Assembly (NCBI GenBank): GCA_035566435.1
Contig: DATMRF010000132.1
Span: 1-16,576 of the forward strand
Origin: DATMRF01 sp035566435
GTDB lineage: Bacteria > Verrucomicrobiota > Verrucomicrobiia > Limisphaerales > UBA8199
Direction of reading: 5' to 3'
DNA: 16,576 bases
In this document: positions 7,688 to 15,276 of the stretch, piece after piece
Layout of the letters: each line of letters starts with the position of its first letter
Numbering within the stretch: the first letter of the stretch is position 1
Program-made: the position numbers and the translations under genes
The notes under the pieces: model-generated
Databases searched by the model: none
What the model was told of the DNA's origin: nothing
The model's input: only the letters and a program-made list of their open reading frames with translations

Positions 7688-10354
7688 TCATTTTTCGGGC
7701 TGCGGGTTGGGGCGTTCGATTCTGCGCACGAGGGTAAGGAAGGCGGCGTTGGCGCCGGAGCACTCTTTGGTGAGGCGGACGAGGATCCACACGACGGTAG
7801 TCCAAAGGACGCCGCAGACGACCCAGGCCCCATCGAGAGCGGCGGCCCAGCCCAGCCCGCCGGCGAGCAGGCTCAGGGTCAGGCCGAACACCGAAGCGCG
7901 GGGCCGGCACCGGATGCGGAGCAGCTCGCGTCCGCTGCCGTGTTTTTCGACGGCCATGTGCAAGCGAGCGGAGCCGAGCAAGCCGCACGTGACGTCGAGG
8001 TCCCAGCGATCGAAATCGCTGCCGCAGCCGGTGACGAAGCCCAATCGGCGGAGGCGGCGTTCCATGGAGCTGAGGCGTTCTTCGATGGTCTGGTTGCCCT
8101 TGGTCCAGATGTCGGCGGTCCAAGGGCAGGGGAGGGCGTAACCGAGGGCGGGCTGGCGGCGCCAAAAGGTGAGGCCATGGCGGACCCGGCCCAGCAGGCG
8201 CGCGAGCGGTTGCAGCAGGTACAGGAGCGCGGTCAAGGCCCGGCGCTGCCAGCGTTCTGGCGTGGAGGCAGCGGGCAGGCGGAAGGCCGCGCCTTTAGCG
8301 CAGCGAATGGCTTGGGCGCAGGAAACGACCACGCAAAGCGCCCAAACCGGCACCGCCAAAAGCAGCGGCCTCCACGCCAGCCCCAATAACGACAACGCGG
8401 CTGAAACGACGATGATCAAATACCACTCGGGCATCACGGGCAGGGCTTCGAGTGAGCTGGGCGCCGGCTCGTAGAGCGACTGAAAGGGCGCCGTTCCCCA
8501 GATGCCGTGATAGATGCGCCGGGCGCGCCAACCGGTATAGGTCAACCCGTTGGTATAGACGCGGCCCGACCAGACGGTCTGGCCGGCGAGGTTATACTTT
8601 TCGGGCCACTTGCGTTCGAGCATAGCTTCGGCCTTACCGTAACCTTTTTGCTGGCGCCAATAGGCGCGGACGGAGTTGCGCCGATGGTGCCAGACGACGG
8701 CGGCGGGGCTGAACCCTAGCGCCAGCCCCGCCGCCTGTAACCTCCAGCACATGTCCACATCATCCCCGGCGACATGAAATTGCGGGTCGAAACCGGCGAT
8801 GGCTTTAAGGGCGACTTTGCGGAAAGCCATGTTGCAGCCCGGGATGTGTTCGGCTTTCCGGTGGGTGAGCAGGACGTGAACCGGCCCGCCCGGCGCATGG
8901 GCGACGCAATCAGCAATCAACCCATCGCCGGCCGGAGCGATGTTCGGTCCCCCTACCCCAGCGTACTTTTCCCCTTCAGGTCCTTGGCGAATCGACCACG
9001 CCAGATACCGCAGCCAGTGCGGGTCCGGGTAGGCATCGTCATCGATGTAAGCGACAATTTCACCGCGGGCGGCTTCGAGGCCGAGGTTCCGGGCGTTGCT
9101 GAGGCCGCGGCTAGCCTTAGTGATGACCCAGTCGTGGCCGTTGGTTTTGCCCGGCAACGAGCTGGCCAGGCCGCGATGGGAGGTGGTCAGCACGCGGAAG
9201 CCGAACTGGCTGGCGATGAATGCCGAGTTGTCGCTCGAACCGTCATCGACGACGAGGACTTCGTAGTCCGGATAGTCGAGCCGGCGCAAACCCTCGCAGG
9301 TGTCGCCGAGGGTGCGGGCACCGTTGTGGGTGCAGACGATGACGGAGACCTTGGGCCAGCGTATTCCGGCCGGGAAGGGCACCTCGGCGAAGGCCTGGCT
9401 GACGGCATCGAGCGCACGCTTGGGCTGCCGCTGGCGGTCCGTCAGGCCGAATTTCCAGTCATAGACTTCCCCGCCGCCGCGGTACCATTCGTCCGTCCAC
9501 GAATAGACAAAGACGCCCGCGCAGCCGGAGGCGAACGCAGTGCGCACCGGCCAATCGAGGGTGTGGGCCTGGACGTGTTCGCCATTCCGGAGGCTGTCGA
9601 GGCCGAGCTCGGCCATCACCAGGGGCCGTTCACAGGCGTAGTTGTGGAGGCAGGCCAGGTAGGCCTCGAGTCGTTCCTGCGTTTCGAGATAGACGTTGAA
9701 AGAAAGGAAATCCAGGAAGGGCAGCCGAAGGTATTCGGTCGAAGGATAGCTGACATAGGTGACCAGGCCGCCCGGGTCTTCCTCCTTCGCGGCCCGGTAG
9801 AGGCATTTGAGAAAGCGCTCGACTTTGGCGCGCCCTTGCCACCGCGCCACGGACGCAGGGATTTCGTTCCCAATCGTGTAGCACAGAACGGCAGGATGGC
9901 CCGCGCATGCCCGGACTTTCTCCCGCACCATTCGCTCGATTAAACGCGCGCACTTCGGGTAATCCAGGAAGCCGCTGTCCCGCTCGACGGGCAAACCGAC
10001 CATGACGCGCAAGCCGTGCTGCAGGGCGGCATCGAGCAGCCACCGGGGCGGGGCGGTGTAGGTGCGCACGGCGTTGATGCCGGCGGCCGCCATTTGGGCG
10101 AAGTCCGCCTCGACCCTTTGCCGGGTGGGGAATTCGTTTCCGTGGGCATCCGGCCGGAACGTGCCGTAGGTGACGCCGCGAACGTAGAATTTCTCGTCCC
10201 CGACGAAAATGAACTTGCCTCGGACCTCGGGCCGCGGATGTCTCTCCACCGCTTGTTGAAAAACTACTTCCCGGGGCTCTGCAAGAGCTATCGCCGTGAC
10301 TTCTTCGAGGTTAAGCCGGTCTGCAAGCACACCATTCATTTTGCCTGTTCCCAT
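7688..10354 (-). CDS. Clan GH-A glycosidase/GT2 glycosyltransferase fusion, membrane protein
   Basis: This 888-residue protein joins two opposing activities. Residues about 50-325 form a (beta/alpha)8-type glycosidase resembling the GH2 catalytic barrel: FYVRGVTYGTF, acid/base Glu in YTIGNEIPA (about 164) and nucleophile Glu in LVMAELGLDS (about 249). Residues about 335-590 are an inverting GT2 domain: VSVIVCTHNG, VVDDGSS (about 370), YIDDDAYPDP (DDD about 438), the GDDVD region (about 530) and WRQQKGYG (about 566). Hydrophobic spans follow (LIIVVSAALSLLGLAW; LLLAVPVWALCVVVSCAQAI), with another pair near the C-terminus, so the protein is probably anchored in the inner membrane. An ATG at 10339 has slightly better spacing to a weak GGGA site; the open frame to 10525 looks like untranslated DNA. 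It heads a tight four-gene unit. Product unknown. Confidence 0.88.
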   Translation of the reverse strand: MGTGKMNGVLADRLNLEEVTAIALAEPREVVFQQAVERHPRPEVRGKFIFVGDEKFYVRGVTYGTFRPDAHGNEFPTRQRVEADFAQMAAAGINAVRTYTAPPRWLLDAALQHGLRVMVGLPVERDSGFLDYPKCARLIERMVREKVRACAGHPAVLCYTIGNEIPASVARWQGRAKVERFLKCLYRAAKEEDPGGLVTYVSYPSTEYLRLPFLDFLSFNVYLETQERLEAYLACLHNYACERPLVMAELGLDSLRNGEHVQAHTLDWPVRTAFASGCAGVFVYSWTDEWYRGGGEVYDWKFGLTDRQRQPKRALDAVSQAFAEVPFPAGIRWPKVSVIVCTHNGARTLGDTCEGLRRLDYPDYEVLVVDDGSSDNSAFIASQFGFRVLTTSHRGLASSLPGKTNGHDWVITKASRGLSNARNLGLEAARGEIVAYIDDDAYPDPHWLRYLAWSIRQGPEGEKYAGVGGPNIAPAGDGLIADCVAHAPGGPVHVLLTHRKAEHIPGCNMAFRKVALKAIAGFDPQFHVAGDDVDMCWRLQAAGLALGFSPAAVVWHHRRNSVRAYWRQQKGYGKAEAMLERKWPEKYNLAGQTVWSGRVYTNGLTYTGWRARRIYHGIWGTAPFQSLYEPAPSSLEALPVMPEWYLIIVVSAALSLLGLAWRPLLLAVPVWALCVVVSCAQAIRCAKGAAFRLPAASTPERWQRRALTALLYLLQPLARLLGRVRHGLTFWRRQPALGYALPCPWTADIWTKGNQTIEERLSSMERRLRRLGFVTGCGSDFDRWDLDVTCGLLGSARLHMAVEKHGSGRELLRIRCRPRASVFGLTLSLLAGGLGWAAALDGAWVVCGVLWTTVVWILVRLTKECSGANAAFLTLVRRIERPNPQPEK

Positions 10355-10554
10355 TTTCCGGACATCGGCTATTACCCCCCGCCTCACTCCCGTGGACGGG
10401 GCTCCCTGAGTTCCACTTCGACGCGTTTCGCTTCGAACCCAGGCCAATCGCATTGGCAACGCGACTAACCAACCCGCTTTCCAACAACCCACTCCTGATT
10501 CTACCCGGCGTGACGAACGTGTCACAAATCTGTAACAAATGCTTTACCGCGGAA

Positions 10555-10563
10555 TGGTATAAT
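10555..10563 (+). promoter_or_regulatory. Candidate extended -10 promoter
   Basis: TGGTATAAT combines a consensus TATAAT with the upstream TG of an extended -10 element. The hexamer 17 bp upstream (ACAAAT) is a poor -35. Transcription to the right would start near 10570 and cross the heptamer array before reaching the kinase, so it implies either a leader of over 600 nt or a separate small RNA. Confidence 0.4.
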
Positions 10564-10673
10564 CCTTGTATCACAGGTACAAAATGACCGCGATGGGGTG
10601 GGTTCCTACTTCGGGGGGGTGATCGCGCCCACTACCAGCGAGCTAAGGCCGAAGGATAAAGCATGTCCGGACC

Positions 10674-10743
10674 CAGGGGACGGTCCACGGTCCACAGTTC
10701 CAAGGCTGAAGGCTCAGGTCCCAAGTCCAAAGGCAGAGGGGGG
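10674..10743. repeat. Heptamer array, about 10 degenerate units
   Basis: The array has a continuous 7-bp period. Two exact GGTCCAC units are followed by AGTTCCA, AGGCTGA, AGGCTCA, GGTCCCA, AGTCCAA and AGGCAGA. The GGTCC and AAGTCC sub-motifs also occur in the array inside the kinase gene at 13374-13422, so the two are related. Any apparent reading frame through it is low-complexity and not supported. Confidence 0.8.
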
Positions 10744-11231
10744 CATCAGTCATCCGGAGGGTCCCCGGCAGGAACTCGGGAATCTGTAACGAGAATTAGC
10801 GCAAAAAAGCGAAAACAACTGCAATTAACTGCAAATCGGTGCAAAAAAGTGAAGAATTCTGACCAGAACTGAGTACAAATGAAAACTGGTGCTCATGGCG
10901 GTCGCGTCAGGTTCAGCTTCCGGCCCGAAGTCCTGGAGGGTTGTGCGCGGGTGACCTGGACAAAGGCCGTCCAAGTGCCGATGTTTGCAACTTCTCGAAG
11001 AGAGGTGGTTCATTTATGACCTTTCTCTGCGATGCAAAAGCAGCATATTTTGTTCCAGTGTTTGTGAAGTAATAGTAGCGGCGGTGGATGGAATCTAATC
11101 GAACTTGGCGTGGGGGTGGACAAGAAGTGGTGAGGCGCGGGGAAAGGAGGGGGGAATTACTGGTGGTATTGGGCGATCGAATTGTTTTTACCGGGGAAGG
11201 AGCGCTTGATAGCATTAATGGGCGTTTCAAG

Positions 11232-14200
11232 ATGCGTGCGGGCACTGACACCTCACGGTGGTTTCGGCAGCTGCCGCCGCTCCTGGCGGCCTTCGTAGCG
11301 TTGACCGCTGAGCCTCCGGCCGTTGCATCCACTAACGGCATCCTGCCGTACACCGTCCGGATTTGGCAAACGGACGATGGCCTACCGCAGAATTCAGTTT
11401 TCGACATCGCGCAGACCAGCGATGGCTATCTTTGGGTTGGCACGAGGGAGGGATTGGCCCGTTTCGATGGCGTGCGCTTTACGGTGGTGGACGACCTGGC
11501 GGCGCCGGAATTGAAGAATGGCTGGATCACTGCCCTGTGTACCGGTCGGGACGGCAGCCTCTGGATTGGGCTCGAGGCCGGCGGCGTGACCCGGCTCAAG
11601 GACGGTGTGTTCTCTCACTTCACCGAGGCGGGCGGTTTGGCGAGCACACAGATTCATTGCCTTTTCGAAGCCAAAGATGGCACGGTCTGGATCGGCAGCC
11701 GCGGCGGCCTGAACCGATACCGGGACGGCAAACTCACCAGGCTCACTCAGCAGGAAGGGCTGGCCGACAACTTTGTGCAGGGAATTTGTGAGGATTCCCA
11801 AGGCTTGCTGCGGGTCGCTACGCGGCGGGGTCTGAACACCCTCAGCAAAGAGGGAGTGGTGACCGGTGTCGTCAGCTTCGGCACGAATTGGACCGCCAAC
11901 GCGTTAAGGGAGGTGTCCGCGGACCGGCAAGGCAACTTGTGGATTGGCTCGGTCGATGGCCTCACCCGGGTCAGCGCGACCGAAACCGCCTTCTACGGGT
12001 TGGCGGAGGGTCTGCCGGACCGGGTGGTCAACGTGGTCTTTGCGGACCACGCGGGCCAGACCTGGGTAGGGACCTATGGCGGCCTGGCCCGCATCGTTAA
12101 CGGCAAGGTCATTCCACGGACGGGCCACGAATCGGTTTTTGGCGACCTCGTCTATGTCATCTTTGAGGACCGCGAGGATAACCTTTGGGTCGGCGCGCGT
12201 GACGGTTTGTACCGCTTGAACCCCGCTCGTTTTACTACGTATACGACCAGCGAAGGCCTCACCCGCAACAACGTCATGTCCGTCTGCGAGGATCGGTCCG
12301 GAACCATTTGGCTGGGCATCTGGGACGGCGGCCTCAATGCGCTCCGCGGAGGCAAGGTTACCGCTTACAACAGCCCGGTTGAGCTGGCGCGGGATTCGGT
12401 GTTGTCCCTGTACGAAGGGAGGGCGAGCGTCCCCGCGAGCCCCATCTTGCCTGCCAGTGCCCAGGCTCGCGGGGACGCTCGCCCTCCCGGGGATGCCCAG
12501 AGCGGCGCGTTGGGGACAACGCGCCCTACCACCAATGTTGATTCCGGGGCTCGCGAGGACGCTCGCCCGCCCGCCCGCAGCGACATTGCCCTTTGGATCG
12601 GCATGGACCTCAACGGCGGTTTGAACCTGTTCACAAATGGCAGCCGCGAGGCCGTGCCCAGGCCCCCGGGTCTCCTCAACGGCGCCATTCGCGTCATCGA
12701 ACAAGCTGCCGACGGCGCACTTTGGATTGGCACCAGTGCCGGACTCAACGTGTGGGGCGGCAACGCTTGCGCCGCCTATACCGTCGCCAACGGCCTCGCG
12801 GGCGATGATGTCCTCGCCATTCTTGCCGACTCCGATGGCGGCGTCTGGCTTGGCACCGACGGCGGACTGGCCCGCTGGGAAAAAGGGAAGTTTACCAACT
12901 TTACGACTCGCGACGGCTTGTCCCACAATGCCGTCGATGCGCTCTACCAGGACCGCGACCACACCCTTTGGATTGGCACTCGCGGCGGAGGCCTGAATCG
13001 ATTCCACGCAGGCAAGTTCACCGCCTACACCGGAAAGCAAGGCCTCTTCAGCGACGAGGTCTATGAGATTCTAGAGGACGATTCCAGTTATTTTTGGATG
13101 AGCTGCCGGCACGGCATTTTCCGCGTCGCCCGAAAAGAGTTCGACGACCTGGACCACGGCGCGCTCAAATCCCTCACCTGTACCGTCTTTGGAAAAGCCG
13201 ACGGCCTGGTTAGTGTTCAGTGCAATGGCGTCGCCAAACCCGCCGGCTGGAAGGCCCGCGATGGCCGCCTTTGGTTTCCAACCATTCGCGGCGTCGTCGC
13301 CGTCGAAACCGGAATCAAGACCAATGCCAAACCGCCGCCCGTCGTTATCGAGGAAGTCCTCGCCGACAGGAAGGCAGTCCGCGGTCCGCAGTCCCAAGTC
13401 TCAAGTCCCAAGACTCAAGGGACAGCTTCCGGGTCGTTGCCTCAAGCTCAGGCGGCGGTGTTCTCGAGCCCGGAGTTTGGTGCCAGGCCTTTGGAGATTA
13501 CGCCGGGGAGGGGCGAGTTGGAGATTCATTACACGGCTTTGAGCTTCCAGGCGCCCGAGAAGAACCTCTTCAGATACATGCTCGAGGGGGCCGATGCGGA
13601 TTGGAGCGAACCGGTGACGCAGCGCACCGCCCATTACCACAACCTTGCTCCGGGCCACTACCGGTTCCTGGTCAAGGCCTGCAACAACGATGGCATCTGG
13701 AATGAAACCGGCACGGCGGTGGCCCTGGTGTTGCAGCCCCATTTTTGGCAGACGTGGTGGTCCCGCGCCGCGGTCGGCGCCGCCGTCGTGCTCTTCCTGA
13801 CAGTGCTCTACCGTTTCCGCGTCGAGCGCTTGCGCGAGCTCGAGCGCCTGCGCGTCGATATCGCCGCCAACCTCCATGACGACGTCGGGGCGCGGTTGAC
13901 CAAAGTGGCGATGCTGACGGAACAGGTTGCTCACGAGGCTGCGGCGACCGACCGCGTCCAGCCCCAAATCCAGGCCCTTTCGCGCACGGCTCGCGAGGTC
14001 ATCCAGGCGATGGATGAGGTGGTTTGGACGATTAATCCGAAAAACGACTCACTCGAGAATCTGGCGAATTATGTCTTCCAGTACGCCCAGGAATACTTTC
14101 AGAACACGGACGTCCGGTGCCGGCTGGATATGCCGGCGCAGTTGCCGGACCGCGGCATCTCCACCGAGGCGCGGCACAACCTGTTTATGGCGGTCAAGGA

Positions 14201-14447
14201 AGCCCTGAACAACGTCCTCAAACATGCGGCCGCGACCGAGGCGCGAATTTCCCTGGCCGTCGCGGAAAAGAAGCTGACGCTTACGATCATCGATAATGGA
14301 CGCGGCTTTGATCCTCGCCAGGCGCGCGCGACCGGCGATGGCTTGCGCAATATGAAAGACCGGCTCGAACAAATCGGCGGGCGCCTGAGCCTGGCAAGCA
14401 CACCAGGCAAAGGAACTACTATCAGGCTGGAAGCCCCAACCAAATGA
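11232..14447 (+). CDS. Two-propeller (Reg_prop/Y_Y_Y) sensor histidine kinase
   Basis: From ATG 11232 the protein has 1071 residues. A probable signal peptide (about 1-33, core LPPLLAAFVALTA) leads to about 14 blades of the form (L/V)W(I/V)G...GL.R, enough for two seven-bladed propellers. A Y_Y_Y domain (FRYMLEGADADW ... HYRFLVKACNNDG) follows, then one membrane span (about 845-864). The cytoplasmic kinase has HDDVG (phospho-acceptor His about 882, HisKA_3 type), the N-box EALNNVLKHA (about 990), DNGRGF (about 1021) and GDGLRNMKDRL. It should sense an outside ligand, often a glycan in this architecture, and phosphorylate the regulator encoded next. Two repeat-derived insertions are translated: about 57 residues between blades 8 and 9, and about 17 residues before the Y_Y_Y domain. 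An upstream ATG (11088) and a GTG (11163, after AAAGGAGG) are alternative starts. Confidence 0.92.
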   Translation: MRAGTDTSRWFRQLPPLLAAFVALTAEPPAVASTNGILPYTVRIWQTDDGLPQNSVFDIAQTSDGYLWVGTREGLARFDGVRFTVVDDLAAPELKNGWITALCTGRDGSLWIGLEAGGVTRLKDGVFSHFTEAGGLASTQIHCLFEAKDGTVWIGSRGGLNRYRDGKLTRLTQQEGLADNFVQGICEDSQGLLRVATRRGLNTLSKEGVVTGVVSFGTNWTANALREVSADRQGNLWIGSVDGLTRVSATETAFYGLAEGLPDRVVNVVFADHAGQTWVGTYGGLARIVNGKVIPRTGHESVFGDLVYVIFEDREDNLWVGARDGLYRLNPARFTTYTTSEGLTRNNVMSVCEDRSGTIWLGIWDGGLNALRGGKVTAYNSPVELARDSVLSLYEGRASVPASPILPASAQARGDARPPGDAQSGALGTTRPTTNVDSGAREDARPPARSDIALWIGMDLNGGLNLFTNGSREAVPRPPGLLNGAIRVIEQAADGALWIGTSAGLNVWGGNACAAYTVANGLAGDDVLAILADSDGGVWLGTDGGLARWEKGKFTNFTTRDGLSHNAVDALYQDRDHTLWIGTRGGGLNRFHAGKFTAYTGKQGLFSDEVYEILEDDSSYFWMSCRHGIFRVARKEFDDLDHGALKSLTCTVFGKADGLVSVQCNGVAKPAGWKARDGRLWFPTIRGVVAVETGIKTNAKPPPVVIEEVLADRKAVRGPQSQVSSPKTQGTASGSLPQAQAAVFSSPEFGARPLEITPGRGELEIHYTALSFQAPEKNLFRYMLEGADADWSEPVTQRTAHYHNLAPGHYRFLVKACNNDGIWNETGTAVALVLQPHFWQTWWSRAAVGAAVVLFLTVLYRFRVERLRELERLRVDIAANLHDDVGARLTKVAMLTEQVAHEAAATDRVQPQIQALSRTAREVIQAMDEVVWTINPKNDSLENLANYVFQYAQEYFQNTDVRCRLDMPAQLPDRGISTEARHNLFMAVKEALNNVLKHAAATEARISLAVAEKKLTLTIIDNGRGFDPRQARATGDGLRNMKDRLEQIGGRLSLASTPGKGTTIRLEAPTK
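12417..12488. repeat. Perfect 25-bp inverted repeat inside the kinase gene
   Basis: Arms at 12417-12441 and 12464-12488 are exact reverse complements over all 25 bases, separated by 22 bp. The left arm begins with GGGAGGGCGAGCG. In the kinase frame the arms encode GRASVPAS and ARGDARPP. The block interrupts what would otherwise be a normal blade repeat (LYEGR then ALWIG), so it looks like an inserted palindromic element. Confidence 0.93.
12504..12525. repeat. Perfect 9-bp stem hairpin inside the kinase gene
   Basis: GGCGCGTTG and CAACGCGCC flank a GGGA loop. The hairpin plus the following CCTACC closely matches intergenic sequence at 15193-15219, so it belongs to a dispersed palindromic family. 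It is translated as part of the kinase insertion. Confidence 0.88.
12548..12568. repeat. Third copy of the palindrome arm in the kinase gene
   Basis: Twenty of 21 bases match the right arm of the 25-bp inverted repeat (12464-12484). In the same frame it encodes AREDARPP against ARGDARPP. It marks the right end of the inserted block, after which the propeller repeat resumes (ALWIGMDLNGGLN). Confidence 0.85.
13374..13422. repeat. Translated heptamer array, seven units, in the kinase gene
   Basis: Seven consecutive 7-bp units occupy 49 bp: GCAGTCC, GCGGTCC and GCAGTCC, then four CAAG-type units. Because 7 is not a multiple of 3, each unit is read in a different frame and the peptide (about VRGPQSQVSSPKTQG) repeats only every 21 bp. 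It lies in the linker between the last propeller blade and the Y_Y_Y domain, where extra residues are probably tolerated. Confidence 0.9.
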
Positions 14448-14465
14448 AAACCATCAACGATTCCG

Positions 14466-14485
14466 AGTCACATGTTCGTGTGACT
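14466..14485 (+). other. Hairpin between kinase and response regulator genes
   Basis: Arms AGTCACA and TGTGACT pair perfectly around a 6-nt loop, in the 84-bp gap between the two genes. There is no T-run, so it is not a typical terminator. It could stabilise or process the joint transcript, or bind a dyad-recognising protein. Confidence 0.5.
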
Positions 14486-14531
14486 GGTGAATCCCGGGCC
14501 ACCGTGCATCATTTCCATGCGTAAATCGCTC

Positions 14532-15158
14532 ATGCCAATTAAAGTTGCCATCATCGAAGACGACGACTGGATCCGCGAAACCCTGGCCACCCAACTCCGG
14601 GAGACGGACGGATTTCTGTGCGCGGGCTCGTACCGCACCGGCGAAGACGCCCTCGCCGCCATTCCCGCTAACGCCCCCGACGTTGTCCTGATGGACATCA
14701 ACCTGCCGAAAATGAACGGCATCGCGTGCGTCCGGCAGCTAAAAGCGCTGGTTCCCTCCGTCCAGATTTTGATGCTTACCGTTTACGAAGATAGCGACAA
14801 AATCTTCAACTCGCTGCTCGCCGGCGCCAGCGGCTATTTGCTCAAGCGCACCCCGAGGGCGGAGATCCTGGAGGCCATTGCTGACGTTCATCGCGGAAAC
14901 TCGCCCATGACCGGGCATATTGCGCGCAAGGTCGTACAGTATTTCAATCAGCGCGGCGGTGGCGACCCGGAGCTTGAGAAACTCTCCAAACGCGAGCACG
15001 AAGTCCTGGACCACCTCGCCCAGGGCGTCCCTTACAAGGAAATCGCCGATGTGCTCTCCCTCAGCATCGATACGGTCCGTATCCACATCAAGGGCATTTA
15101 CTCCAAGCTTCACGTCCATTCCCGCGGCGAAGCGGTGGCGAAGTATTTGAGGAAGTAG
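14532..15158 (+). CDS. NarL/FixJ-type response regulator
   Basis: This 208-residue protein has a receiver domain (about 1-120) with the acidic pocket IIEDDDW (E9-D11), phospho-acceptor Asp55 in VLMDINLP, a Thr in LMLTVYE and the conserved Lys in YLLKRT. A LuxR-type helix-turn-helix follows (about 142-205) with LSKREHEVLDHLAQG, YKEIADVLSLSIDTVRIHI and the closing YSKLHVHSRGEAV. It is the likely partner of the kinase encoded 84 bp upstream. The ATG at 14532 places the receiver in its normal position; ATG 14517 and GTG 14487 are upstream alternatives, and none has a clear ribosome site. Target promoters are unknown. Confidence 0.94.
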   Translation: MPIKVAIIEDDDWIRETLATQLRETDGFLCAGSYRTGEDALAAIPANAPDVVLMDINLPKMNGIACVRQLKALVPSVQILMLTVYEDSDKIFNSLLAGASGYLLKRTPRAEILEAIADVHRGNSPMTGHIARKVVQYFNQRGGGDPELEKLSKREHEVLDHLAQGVPYKEIADVLSLSIDTVRIHIKGIYSKLHVHSRGEAVAKYLRK

Positions 15159-15187
15159 CAGAGGGCGGGACCGTAACGCCCACCCAC

Positions 15188-15229
15188 CCTCAGCGCACTG
15201 AGGACAGCCGCGCCCTGCCTACGGCGGCT
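15188..15229. repeat. REP-like double hairpin downstream of the regulator gene
   Basis: Two small stems lie side by side: CCTCAG/CTGAGG with a 4-nt loop (15188-15203) and AGCCGC/GCGGCT (15206-15229). The stretch 15193-15219 aligns with 12505-12530 in the kinase gene at 21 of 27 columns. It starts 30 bp after the regulator stop and might end or protect that transcript. Confidence 0.65.
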
Positions 15230-15276
15230 CATGGAGAGTTTCCCATCCTGAATTGGGCGTGCATTGGGACCCTGAG

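Larger units (their letters stand above)
10355..11231. other. Intergenic region between divergent genes
   Basis: This 877-bp stretch separates the minus-strand glycosyltransferase operon from the plus-strand kinase. It holds a hairpin at 10389-10400 (CCCGT/ACGGG arms), two ACAAAT hexamers 11 bp apart (10524 and 10535), an orphan TATAAT box and an array of 7-bp units. An A-rich part at about 10800-10850 has two GCAAAAAAG motifs. A 46-codon frame from ATG 10879 to TGA 11017 has no ribosome site or recognisable motif and is not called. AAAGGAGG at about 11144-11151 could serve a GTG at 11163 in the kinase frame. No known riboswitch or RNA gene was recognised. Confidence 0.6.

Noticed and set aside
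7681..7833. N-terminal extension of the ABC exporter
   Set aside because: It is the 3' end of the glycosyltransferase gene in another frame; the ATG at 7680, just after that gene's stop, is the better start.
10355..10525. N-terminal extension of the glycosidase/glycosyltransferase up to 10525
   Set aside because: The extra 57 residues are Arg/Gly-rich, cross a small hairpin and match no domain; internal ATG codons at 10354 or 10339 fit better.
10879..11019. 46-codon plus-strand frame before the kinase
   Set aside because: No ribosome site, no recognisable motif and no sign of conservation visible from sequence alone.
12417..12488. CRISPR repeat or transcription terminator
   Set aside because: The repeats are inverted rather than direct, with no regular spacers, and they lie within an intact coding frame with no T-run.
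11904..13040. A 378-codon minus-strand open frame opposite the kinase propellers
   Set aside because: It mirrors the repetitive propeller coding sequence and has no recognisable domain or ribosome site.
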